NCBI RefSeq assembly: GCF_009674495.1
Contig: NZ_WKJN01000003.1
Coordinates: 62,001-126,000, forward strand
DNA from: Duganella alba
Lineage (GTDB): Bacteria > Pseudomonadota > Gammaproteobacteria > Burkholderiales > Burkholderiaceae_D
Direction: 5' to 3'
DNA: 64,000 bases
This document shows positions 44,933-52,728 of this stretch, one piece after another. Under the pieces are notes generated by a model, which was given only the letters and a program-made list of their open reading frames with translations, searched no databases and was not told the DNA's origin. A program made the position numbers and the translations under genes. Position 1 is the stretch's first letter. Each line of letters starts with the position of its first letter.

Positions 44933-45435
44933 TGGCCACCTCCGGCGGCGTCATGCGGTAGCGCCTGCGTCACCTCGATCTTGCCGGTGGCGGCCTGCTT
45001 GATCGCGGCGCGGATGCGGATATAGGTCGCACAGCGGCACAGATTGCCCGACATCGCGGCATCGATGTCGGCATCGCTCGGCGCCGGATTGCGCGCCAGC
45101 AGTGCCGCCGCCGACATGATCTGGCCGGACTGGCAGTAGCCGCACTGCACCACGTCCACCCCCAGCCAGGCGGCCTGGATGCGCCTGCCGCTGTCGGTGG
45201 CGTTGACCGCTTCGATCGTCGTCACCTGCCGCGCGCCGACCGCGGCGATGGGCAGCACGCAGGAGCGCACCGGATTGCCGTCGAGATGCACGGTGCACGC
45301 GCCGCACTGCGCGATGCCGCAGCCGAACTTGGTCCCCGTCATGCCGAGGGTTTCGCGCAGCACCCACAGCAGCGGCGTGTCGCCCTCCACGTCCGCCACT
45401 TGCTGGCGGCCGTTCACGTTGATGGTGTAAGACAT
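44929..45435 (-). CDS. [2Fe-2S] small subunit of the molybdenum hydroxylase (IorA-like)
   Basis: 168 residues. First cluster [23 protein letters not shown] and second CGYCQSG...[15 protein letters not shown] (spaces only divide the motif), the standard pair of the family. It receives electrons from the molybdenum centre of the large subunit encoded next. First gene of the three- or four-gene leftward operon; the 218-base region to the FAH gene holds both promoters and no further gene is seen in it. Confidence 0.94.
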   Translation of the reverse strand: MSYTINVNGRQQVADVEGDTPLLWVLRETLGMTGTKFGCGIAQCGACTVHLDGNPVRSCVLPIAAVGARQVTTIEAVNATDSGRRIQAAWLGVDVVQCGYCQSGQIMSAAALLARNPAPSDADIDAAMSGNLCRCATYIRIRAAIKQAATGKIEVTQALPHDAAGGGQ

Positions 45436-45653
45436 GGTACGGTTTTCCTCTCAGGCTATCAGCACGTATATCGCAAGATAGTAGCCGCGCCCGGATGCGC
45501 CGCCTACGCGTCTTGAGAGACTGCTCGTCATTACCCTTTAGGGTTAAGCAAAACTCCCTGTTTTTTTGCGCCCGTCCTCCATCCAATAGCCCATGGCGAG
45601 CGCGGCCCATGAACTGCTAGTCTCAAGTTCCTACCTTCTCTTCCCGCCATCCC

Positions 45654-46502
45654 ATGAAATTACTTCGCTACGGCCCCAAAGGCCAGGAAAAACCAGGCAT
45701 GCTGGACGCCGAGGGCAAGCTGCGCGACCTGTCCGGCCTGCTCGACGACATCACCGGCCGCACGCTCGGCGCCGCCGCGCGCCAGGTGCTGCAGGCGATA
45801 GACGTCTCCCGCCTGCCGCTGGTGGAAGGCAATCCCCGCTTCGGCGTGCCGTGGAACGGCATCAGCAAGATTGTCGCCATCGGCCTGAACTATCATGACC
45901 ATGCGCTGGAAGCGAACCTGCCGATTCCCGAGGAACCCGTCATGTTCACCAAATGGCTCAGTTGCCTGAACGGACCGCATGACGATGTGATCGCGCCGCT
46001 GGAAGCTTCCAAGCTGGACTGGGAGGTCGAACTCGGGATTGTGATCGGCGCCAGGGCCGTCAACGTCACCGAGCAGCAGGCGCTGGAGTATGTGGCCGGC
46101 TATTGCCTGGCCAACGACGTCACCGACCGCGCGTTCCAGATGGAGCGCAGCGGCGGCCAATGGAGCAAGGGCAAGGGGTTCGACACCTTCGGCCCGGTGG
46201 GCCCGTATCTGGTGACCAGCGATGAAGTCGCCGATCCGCAAGCGCTGTCCTTGTGGCTGGACGTCAACGGCGAGCGCATGCAAACCGGCGACACCGCGAA
46301 CATGATCTTCAGCTGCGCGCATCTGGTCAGCTATTGCAGCAGGATGATGACGCTCGAACCGGGCGACCTGATCATCACCGGCACGCCACCCGGCGTCGGC
46401 ATGGGCATGAAGCCGCCGCGTTACCTGAAGACCGGCGACGTGATGACACTGGGCATCGACGGGCTGGGCGAGCAACGCCAGCGGCTGGTCGCCAGGACTT
46501 GA
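45654..46502 (+). CDS. Fumarylacetoacetate hydrolase family protein
   Basis: 282 residues, full length. Core FAH motifs: IVAIGLNYHDHALEANLPIP, KLDWEVELGIVIG with the metal-binding Glu, GYCLANDVTDRAFQ, and LEPGDLIITGTPPGVGMGMK. Members hydrolyse C-C bonds of acylpyruvates or hydrate 2-hydroxy-dienoates. Divergent from the molybdenum hydroxylase, which can also act on aromatic compounds, so a shared catabolic route is possible but unproven. Confidence 0.9.
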   Translation: MKLLRYGPKGQEKPGMLDAEGKLRDLSGLLDDITGRTLGAAARQVLQAIDVSRLPLVEGNPRFGVPWNGISKIVAIGLNYHDHALEANLPIPEEPVMFTKWLSCLNGPHDDVIAPLEASKLDWEVELGIVIGARAVNVTEQQALEYVAGYCLANDVTDRAFQMERSGGQWSKGKGFDTFGPVGPYLVTSDEVADPQALSLWLDVNGERMQTGDTANMIFSCAHLVSYCSRMMTLEPGDLIITGTPPGVGMGMKPPRYLKTGDVMTLGIDGLGEQRQRLVART

Positions 46503-46577
46503 CCGTTCGTGTCGCGATATTCCACCGGAGCGAGAATTGAAAACGCCGCGAAAATATGATGTAATTCACATCACTGT

Positions 46578-46654
46578 CGGGGTGTAGCTTAGTCCGGTAA
46601 AGCGCTACGTTCGGGACGTAGAGACCGGAGGTTCGAATCCTCTCGCCCCGACCA
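46578..46654 (+). tRNA. tRNA-Pro(CGG)
   Basis: 77 bases including an encoded CCA. Acceptor CGGGGTG/CGCCCCG, anticodon stem CTACG/CGTAG with loop TTCGGGA giving anticodon CGG, T arm GGTTCGAATCC and discriminator A. All four arms fold by eye. Confidence 0.96.
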
Positions 46655-46723
46655 GGAAAACTTCGCAATCAACATCCGGATCGGTTAAAGTATCTGTAAG
46701 GCATTTTTCCTTATAGGACCGAC

Positions 46724-47368
46724 ATGACATTTTCCGAACTGATCAAAGGTATCTTACAAAAGCATCCTCAAGGACTGACTCCTCAGCAGATCCGCGACAT
46801 CATCAAGCAGGACCACCCGACCTACTACGGGACCGAATCGCACCAACGCAATGTAGAAAGAGGGTACTACAAGGACCTGGACTATGCCTTGCTGGCTCAA
46901 ATCTATGTGACCGCACGCAGTGGCGGTCAGTTCCATGTGGACAGGTCATTCAGGCCGTTTGTCATGTCGCTCGCTCCCGGCGTGGCCCAGGACGTCAATC
47001 TTCCCGATGAAGAGATTGAAGCGGAAAGCCTGGAAAAGCTGGAAGCCGGTATTGGACGGCTGTACGTCCTGGGCACCTCGCTCTACACCAAAGCCGGTGA
47101 GGAAATCGTGAAGATAGGGATCACGACTGGTACTGTGGAAAACCGTATTGGTCAGCTTTACACGACTGGCGTACCGTTCCGTTTCCGCGTCATGAAGGAT
47201 ATAGAGACCAAGAACTACTACGAGCTGGAGCAGTCCTTGCACAAGCTGCTTGACCCGTACCGCATCAACAAGTCGCGCGAGTTCTTCACTGAAAAATGCC
47301 TTCCTTTCGTTGATAGGGTTGTTGCGATTCACAACGACATTCATTCAGAGGGTGCCAGCGCCCACTGA
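46724..47368 (+). CDS. HARE-HTH-like plus GIY-YIG (T5orf172/MUG113) nuclease-like protein
   Basis: 214 residues. Residues 1-70 (FSELIKGILQKHPQGLTPQQ onward) look like the HARE-type winged helix found in DNA-associated proteins. Residues 110-190 carry the T5orf172-type GIY-YIG core: LYVLGTSLY, VKIGITTGTVENRIGQL, then LEQSLHKLLDPYR and KSREFF. The catalytic-type Tyr, Arg and Glu are present by eye. Base composition is visibly lower in GC than neighbours, and it sits 69 bases after a tRNA gene. Cleavage activity and role are unproven. Confidence 0.72.
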   Translation: MTFSELIKGILQKHPQGLTPQQIRDIIKQDHPTYYGTESHQRNVERGYYKDLDYALLAQIYVTARSGGQFHVDRSFRPFVMSLAPGVAQDVNLPDEEIEAESLEKLEAGIGRLYVLGTSLYTKAGEEIVKIGITTGTVENRIGQLYTTGVPFRFRVMKDIETKNYYELEQSLHKLLDPYRINKSREFFTEKCLPFVDRVVAIHNDIHSEGASAH

Positions 47369-47398
47369 ATCGATTGAAACCGCAGCGTTCGGCACCGG

Positions 47399-47423
47399 CC
47401 TGCGCGACCTTGCGTCGCGCAGG
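47399..47423. terminator. Hairpin between convergent nuclease and alginate lyase genes
   Basis: Perfect 10-bp arms CCTGCGCGAC / GTCGCGCAGG with a 5-base loop. No T tract on either side, so termination strength is doubtful. Confidence 0.45.
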
Positions 47424-47429
47424 CTGCCG

Positions 47430-48668
47430 CTACTTCAACGGCAGTAACAGCGCATCCACCTGCCCCGGATAATGTTCGAGCAGCCAGCGCGCCTTTTCCG
47501 CAAACACCGGTTCGTTCGGATACGCCCGCGCCGCCGCCAGCATGTTGTGCATCGCATGCTTGTTGACGCCATCCGGCGAGCCTTCCTTCGGATCGATTTC
47601 CGGATACGGCCACTTCTCGCCGTTCACATAGCGCGCGACGAAACGGTAGCCCTGGGCGATGCTGTGCGCATCCTCCCCGTGCTCCCATACTTTCTGCCCG
47701 GTCAGCTCGCCATAGCGCCCGAGATAGCCGAACGCCTCCAGCGCGAAGTTGACGTAGCCGGACGGCCGCGTGCGCTCCAGTTCCGCGATCAGCTTGCCCT
47801 CGCGGTCGATCTGCCCGGCGATGCGGCGGATCTGCGTGATTTCCAGCTCGCGCCTGGCGATGTCCTGCTGTCCCGTGTACAACGCATACGCGGTCACCTG
47901 CGCCGAGTAGAAGGTGCCGTGGTTGTTGTGCGCGTTGCTTTCCTCGAAGCCGTTGCGGCTGGTGAGCAGCCAGTTCAGGTAGTCGCGATACCAGGCGCGC
48001 ACGCCGTCGTTCTCGGCGTCGCTCAGGGCGTCGGTCGGCTGGATCAGCGCCAGGCTGTCCATCACGTCGATCAGCGAACGGCTGCTGATGATGCCGATGC
48101 CGCGCCCGTTCACGCGGCCGGGAAGCGCCTGGCCGTAGTCCAGGTTGGGATTCATGCGGGTCTCGGGCGCGAGGAACCAGGCGCGCGCCAGTTCGCCGGC
48201 CTTGGCCGCATATTTCGTCTCGCCGGTGAAGTACCAGGCCAGCGCCAGCACGGTCACGTCATGCGAAAACTTCCCCATGCGCACGCTGTCGGTGGCGTCG
48301 GTGGAGGACGCCGGGTTGTGCAGGCCATCCTTGCGGATGTAGGGCAAGCCGTCCTTCTTCGCCGGGTCCGGCCACCAGTACGGCCCGAAGCTGAAGAAGT
48401 CGTGCTTGTTGCCGCTGGCCGGCGCCAGCGTCTTGTCGACCACGCTGTAGCGCTTGTGGGTCAGCGCCGTATCGGCTTCCTTGATCAGCTTGTCGTAGGA
48501 TGGCTGGTAGAGCGGGTCGCGCGCCGCCAGCTTCTGTTTGGCCAGCGCCAGCTCCGCCGGGTCGTAGGTGTAGAACTGCGACGGCGATGCCGCCTGGGCG
48601 GGCCCGGACAGGCCCGCCGCCAGCAAGGCCGCGCAAAGTAAAGTGCGTTTGATCATCATGCTTCGCAT
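47430..48668 (-). CDS. Alginate lyase family protein (PL5-like), periplasmic
   Basis: 412 residues. Signal peptide MIKRTLLCAALLAAGLSGPA QA (two other Met codons precede it). The (alpha/alpha) barrel features of the AlgL family are visible: GPYWWPDPAKKDGLPY, DGLHNP, AWFLAPETRMNPNLDYGQAL, GRGIGIISSRSLIDV and ESNAHNNHGTFYSAQ with the conserved Asn/His pair. It likely depolymerises alginate or a related uronan. The start overlaps the receptor stop (TGATG). Confidence 0.88.
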   Translation of the reverse strand: MRSMMIKRTLLCAALLAAGLSGPAQAASPSQFYTYDPAELALAKQKLAARDPLYQPSYDKLIKEADTALTHKRYSVVDKTLAPASGNKHDFFSFGPYWWPDPAKKDGLPYIRKDGLHNPASSTDATDSVRMGKFSHDVTVLALAWYFTGETKYAAKAGELARAWFLAPETRMNPNLDYGQALPGRVNGRGIGIISSRSLIDVMDSLALIQPTDALSDAENDGVRAWYRDYLNWLLTSRNGFEESNAHNNHGTFYSAQVTAYALYTGQQDIARRELEITQIRRIAGQIDREGKLIAELERTRPSGYVNFALEAFGYLGRYGELTGQKVWEHGEDAHSIAQGYRFVARYVNGEKWPYPEIDPKEGSPDGVNKHAMHNMLAAARAYPNEPVFAEKARWLLEHYPGQVDALLLPLK

Positions 48669-51361
48669 CAGAAGGTGTAGGTGGCGCGCGCGCGGTAGAC
48701 GCGGCCCAGCGGGCTGGCCTCGCCGCTCGAATAACCTTCACCGCGATAGTTGGCCGCAGGTGGATCGCGGTCGAACACGTTGTTCACGCCGACCATCAGG
48801 CTCCATTGCTTGAAGCCGTTGTACTGCATCGACCAGTTGTACACCGTGTACTGGTCGATCACGTGGTAGGCGGTGCCGCTGTTGCGGTCCTCGAAGCTCT
48901 GCTTGTACTGCTGGTTGACGGTCGAGGTCCAGTCGCCATTGGCACTGATCCACTTGGCCGAGGCGCCGTACTTCCAGCGGAAGTTCATCACGTTGGCATC
49001 CAGCGGGCCGAATTTGTTGACGCTGGAAATCCACGCGCCGTTGCGGTCGACCTGCGTTTCAAACTCATGGATATAGGTGCCGTCCAGCTGCACGCCCACC
49101 TGGCCCCATTTGGTTTTCGGGAAGTTGTAGGTGGTGGTCAGGTCGATGCCGTCGGTGCGCACGCCGCCCATATTGGTCAGGCGGTCGTCGATGTACAGCA
49201 GGTTGCCCTTCGCGTCGCGCACGAACAGGTTGGCGTAGGCCGGGTTCTGGAACAGCGACGGCTGCGCCAGCTGGCCGATCGAGTCACGCAGCTGGACCTT
49301 GAAGTAGTCGACCGATACCAGCAGCGAACGGGTCGGCGTGAACACCACGCCCAGGTTGAAGGTCTTGGAACGTTCCGGTCCCACCTGCGGATTGGCGCCG
49401 GTGTTGATCGGCTGACGCGCGTTACACACGGTGCTCGGGTTATAGCCGGGCAAGGCGGTGCCGCCGGTGGTCGCGCCAGGCAGGCCGCCAGGGCACAGTA
49501 CCGGGTCGTTGTAGCTGGTGCTGGTGATGCCGGTCGGGCCGTTGGTGGCGCCAAAGTAGCGCTCGGCCAGCGTCGGCGCGCGGAAGCCGGTGCCGGCCGA
49601 ACCGCGCAGCATGACCCATTCGGCCGGCTTGAAGCGGAAGCTGGCCTTCGGGTTGGTGGTCGAACCGAAGTCGCTGTAGTGGTCGGTACGCACGGCGAGG
49701 TCGACGTCCAGCGCCTTGGTGATCGGGAAGTCGATCTCGGCGTAGGCGGCCGTCACGTTGCGCGAAGCGCTCTGGTTGGTCGCGGCCGTGGCGCCGGTCT
49801 GGCCGCCGGACAGCGCCACCGTGGCGGGAATCGAGTTGTAGGAGAAGTCGTGGTAAGCGCTGGCGCCGACCGCCAGCGTGACCGCGCCGCCCGGCAGCGT
49901 CATCAGCTCGCGGCTGGCGTTCAGGTCGACGCCATTCATGCGCGTCAGGCCGGCGTTGGCGGTCTGGCCGTTGGTCGAGATGCTGCTCAGGTAATCCTTG
50001 CCCACCTGGTCCTGCAGGCCGAACGGATTCAGCTGACCATTGGCGACGCCGGCCAGCAGGTCATAGCTGTTGACGAAGCCGGAGCGGAAGCTGGTGCGGG
50101 TGCTGTACAGCGCGGACCAGAAGCTGGCCTTGTAATCCCAGGCGCCCAGGTGGCCTTCGTCGTCCAGCGTCAGGCGGGTGGTGTCGGTCTTGTAGTCGAG
50201 CACGGTCGGGCCGAGGTCGCCGTACAACGACCAGGCCAGTGTCAGCGTCTGGTTGGTGATGCCCGGCATGGCCGGCACGATGCCCTTGCCTGGATAGTAT
50301 TTGCTGTTCGGGCCGATGGTCAGCGCCGGGAAGTTGGCGATCGAGGCGTTGATGCCGAAGGTCGGGTTCTTCACCGGACGGTTGTAGATCGACGAGTACA
50401 GCAGCGAGGCCGACAGCTTGTGGTCCTCGCCCAGCATCAGCGTGCCCTTGGTAAACAGCGACGCTTCCTGGCTTTCCTTGGTCAGCGTCAGGCTGTTGGC
50501 GGTGTAGCTGGCGGTACAGGTGTTGTTCAGGCCCGGCGTCGAGTACGGCGCCAGGCAGCCGCTGGCGTAGTACGGGTTGCCGCCGATGGTGATGTTGCCG
50601 ACCTTGGTCGAGCCGTTCGCCAGCGTGACGTTGGCCGGGATGGAATTGCTGCCCTTGGTCAGCTTGGGCGGCGGGAAGCCGGCGCTGGCCAGGCGTTCGT
50701 CCGAGGTGATGTTCGGGCGCGCCGATTGCGGCAGCGCGTCCTGCTGGTTGATGTCGCCGGTGATGTAGACGTTCCAGCCGTCGCTGCCCAGGTTGCCCTT
50801 GCCGGCGGTGAAGCTCAAGCCCCGCGATTCGCCGCCACCGCTCTTGCTCGGCGCGTTGCCTTTCAGCGTCAGCGAGGCGCCGGTGTACGATTTCTTGGTG
50901 ACGAAGTTGATCACGCCGCCGATGGCGTCACTGCCGTAGATGGAGGAGGCGCCGTCGCGCAGCACTTCGGTGCGGTCCAGCGCGCTGACCGGGATGCTGT
51001 TCGGATTGATCGCCACATCGTTCAGGCGTTTGCCGTCCAACAGCACCAGCGTGCGCGAGGTGCCGATGCCGCGCATATTGGCGCTGTTGCCGTTGCCGGA
51101 GGTGGTGTTCGGCACGAAGTCGGAGGCGGTCGACATCGACATCAGGATATCGTCGATGGTCTGCATGCCCTGCGCCAGCCAGTCTTCCGCCTTGACCACG
51201 GTGACCGGAAGCGCCTGGTCGGCGACCGCGCGCTTGATGCTGGAACCGGTGATCTCGACCTTTTGCATGCTGCTATCCTGCTGCGCCTGTGCCGCGCTGC
51301 CCATGCCCAGCAAGGCCAGCGTGACCGCCGCCGACAGGCGGGAAGGTTTGTTGTGCTTCAA
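48668..51361 (-). CDS. TonB-dependent receptor of the alginate locus
   Basis: 898 residues from a TTG start (51361) preceded by AAGGAGACACAC; longer readings toward 51400 lack a ribosome site. Signal peptide, then QKVEITGSSIKRAVADQALP (TonB-box region), plug with ILMSMSTASDFVPN and ALDRTEVLRDGASSIYGSDA, and a barrel ending in RARATYTF. The group resembles oligosaccharide-importing receptors of Xanthomonas and Caulobacter. Flanked by two alginate-lyase genes, it probably imports alginate oligomers. Confidence 0.9.
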   Translation of the reverse strand: MKHNKPSRLSAAVTLALLGMGSAAQAQQDSSMQKVEITGSSIKRAVADQALPVTVVKAEDWLAQGMQTIDDILMSMSTASDFVPNTTSGNGNSANMRGIGTSRTLVLLDGKRLNDVAINPNSIPVSALDRTEVLRDGASSIYGSDAIGGVINFVTKKSYTGASLTLKGNAPSKSGGGESRGLSFTAGKGNLGSDGWNVYITGDINQQDALPQSARPNITSDERLASAGFPPPKLTKGSNSIPANVTLANGSTKVGNITIGGNPYYASGCLAPYSTPGLNNTCTASYTANSLTLTKESQEASLFTKGTLMLGEDHKLSASLLYSSIYNRPVKNPTFGINASIANFPALTIGPNSKYYPGKGIVPAMPGITNQTLTLAWSLYGDLGPTVLDYKTDTTRLTLDDEGHLGAWDYKASFWSALYSTRTSFRSGFVNSYDLLAGVANGQLNPFGLQDQVGKDYLSSISTNGQTANAGLTRMNGVDLNASRELMTLPGGAVTLAVGASAYHDFSYNSIPATVALSGGQTGATAATNQSASRNVTAAYAEIDFPITKALDVDLAVRTDHYSDFGSTTNPKASFRFKPAEWVMLRGSAGTGFRAPTLAERYFGATNGPTGITSTSYNDPVLCPGGLPGATTGGTALPGYNPSTVCNARQPINTGANPQVGPERSKTFNLGVVFTPTRSLLVSVDYFKVQLRDSIGQLAQPSLFQNPAYANLFVRDAKGNLLYIDDRLTNMGGVRTDGIDLTTTYNFPKTKWGQVGVQLDGTYIHEFETQVDRNGAWISSVNKFGPLDANVMNFRWKYGASAKWISANGDWTSTVNQQYKQSFEDRNSGTAYHVIDQYTVYNWSMQYNGFKQWSLMVGVNNVFDRDPPAANYRGEGYSSGEASPLGRVYRARATYTF

Positions 51362-51393
51362 GTGTGTCTCCTTGTTTATCGTATTGTGTGGTG

Positions 51394-52542
51394 TTACCAA
51401 AGCGCGGGTTGCCGGATGAAGAAATTGCGGATGACTTCTTCAACCGATGAGTCTGCGGGCAGGCTGGCCCACAGGGCCAGGTAGTCCGGTTTGCCGAGCG
51501 CGCGCCCGGCAAACAACAAGCTGGTCTGGCGCATCGGCCATTCCTTGTCGTACATCACGTCCGGCGGCAAGGGCCATGTGCGCTTGTCGCGGATGTAGGG
51601 CGCCATCCAGGCCATGGCCCGGGCCATGCCGCGGCCGTCGGGTGTGGCGTAGGTCCACAGATTATCCGACGGCGTCGACAGAATCCGGCACAGCGCGGCC
51701 AGCGCTTCCAGGTCGAACAGCGCGTAGCCGTAGGGCTTGGTGCGTTTCAGTTCCAGCGGCAGGCTGCCATCGGCGGCGAGCTGGGTCGGCAGCAGGACGG
51801 TCTTGAAGCGGTCGCGGGCGTAGGCCAGCAGCTGCTGGTCGCCGGTCAGGTGGGCGAAGGCGGCAACCTGCAACAGCCAGCAGGAACCGTGGTTGTTTTT
51901 GGCGTCGCGCTCGTCCTGGCCGTTCCTGCTGGTGGTCAGCCATTGCAGGTAATCGGTGAACCATTGGTGGATCTGGCGGCGCTCATCGGCGGACAGCACG
52001 TCGCCCTCCTCCAGCACTTCGATGGCGCGCGCCACTTCGACCAGATGCACGGTGTCGATGATGCCGATGCCGCGTCCGCTGCAGCGGCCGAAGATCGCCT
52101 GCGCATATTGCAGGTTGGGATTGAGCCGCGTGGCGGGATCGATGAACCAGGCGCGCAAGTGGGCGGCGGCATGCTCGGCATAGCGGCGCTCGCCGGAAAC
52201 CTTCCAGGCCGCGACCAGCGCCGGCACCTGCACCGAAAACCGCACCAGCACGCGGCGGTGGGCGACGAAGTTGTCGGGATTGGTCAGGCCGTCACGCTGG
52301 ATGTAGGGACCGCCCGGCTGCGCCGGATCGGGCCACCAGTAGTCGCCTTCCGAGTAAAAATCGTGCACGCCGCCGCTGCTGCGCGGGCTGGGGAAAGCGG
52401 TGATGGTCAGCGGCGCCTGCGCCAGGCTGGATGCGGCCTCGCGCAGAATGCGCTGGCGGTCGACGCTGGCGACGTCGAGCGGCTGTCCGGCCACCGGCAG
52501 ACAGAACAGCAATAACAGCGTGCAAAGCATTTTTTGAAGCAT
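51394..52542 (-). CDS. Alginate lyase family protein (second copy)
   Basis: 382 residues with signal peptide MLQKMLCTLLLLFCLPVAG. Same pattern as the copy at 47.4 kb: EGDYWWPDPAQPGGPYIQRD, AWFIDPATRLNPNLQYAQAI, GRGIGIIDTVHLVEV and ERDAKNNHGSCWLLQ. The two are paralogues of about one third identity by eye. Promoter-proximal gene of the locus, with a 32-base gap to the receptor start. Confidence 0.88.
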   Translation of the reverse strand: MLQKMLCTLLLLFCLPVAGQPLDVASVDRQRILREAASSLAQAPLTITAFPSPRSSGGVHDFYSEGDYWWPDPAQPGGPYIQRDGLTNPDNFVAHRRVLVRFSVQVPALVAAWKVSGERRYAEHAAAHLRAWFIDPATRLNPNLQYAQAIFGRCSGRGIGIIDTVHLVEVARAIEVLEEGDVLSADERRQIHQWFTDYLQWLTTSRNGQDERDAKNNHGSCWLLQVAAFAHLTGDQQLLAYARDRFKTVLLPTQLAADGSLPLELKRTKPYGYALFDLEALAALCRILSTPSDNLWTYATPDGRGMARAMAWMAPYIRDKRTWPLPPDVMYDKEWPMRQTSLLFAGRALGKPDYLALWASLPADSSVEEVIRNFFIRQPALW

Positions 52543-52553
52543 GTCTCACCGTG

Positions 52554-52631
52554 AAATCGTTTAACACTTCTTATGTCATCAATTTACAGGTATTTCTTAG
52601 TATTTTTGCTTTTTTTAGTAAAACGTTTAAC
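52554..52631. promoter_or_regulatory. Pair of CG-centred 12-mers upstream of the alginate locus (LacI-like sites)
   Basis: AAATCGTTTAAC (52554-52565) and AAAACGTTTAAC (52620-52631) differ at one base and are 66 bases apart on the same face of the helix. LacI-family operators are CG-centred near-palindromes. The rest of the 186-base gap is AT-rich with no gene. Confidence 0.55.
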
Positions 52632-52728
52632 TTAGTATATAGATGATACCCATGCGGCGTCAACAACTCTGATGCGCGACGGCTACATGCGATGGTTGGC
52701 GTTCAGCCGCACTGCGTGCGGCTGACGA

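Noticed and set aside
42899..45025. Plus-strand open frame of about 708 codons
   Set aside because: Antisense to the molybdenum hydroxylase genes; His/Arg/Ala-rich with no recognisable domain.
46655..47368. Integrated phage or plasmid at tRNA-Pro
   Set aside because: No integrase, no repeated tRNA 3' end downstream, and only one accessory gene; a larger island is not supported.
48806..51484. Plus-strand open frame of about 890 codons
   Set aside because: It is antisense to the TonB receptor and has a repetitive Arg/Gly/Ala/Val/His composition typical of the opposite strand of GC-rich genes; no ribosome site or domain.
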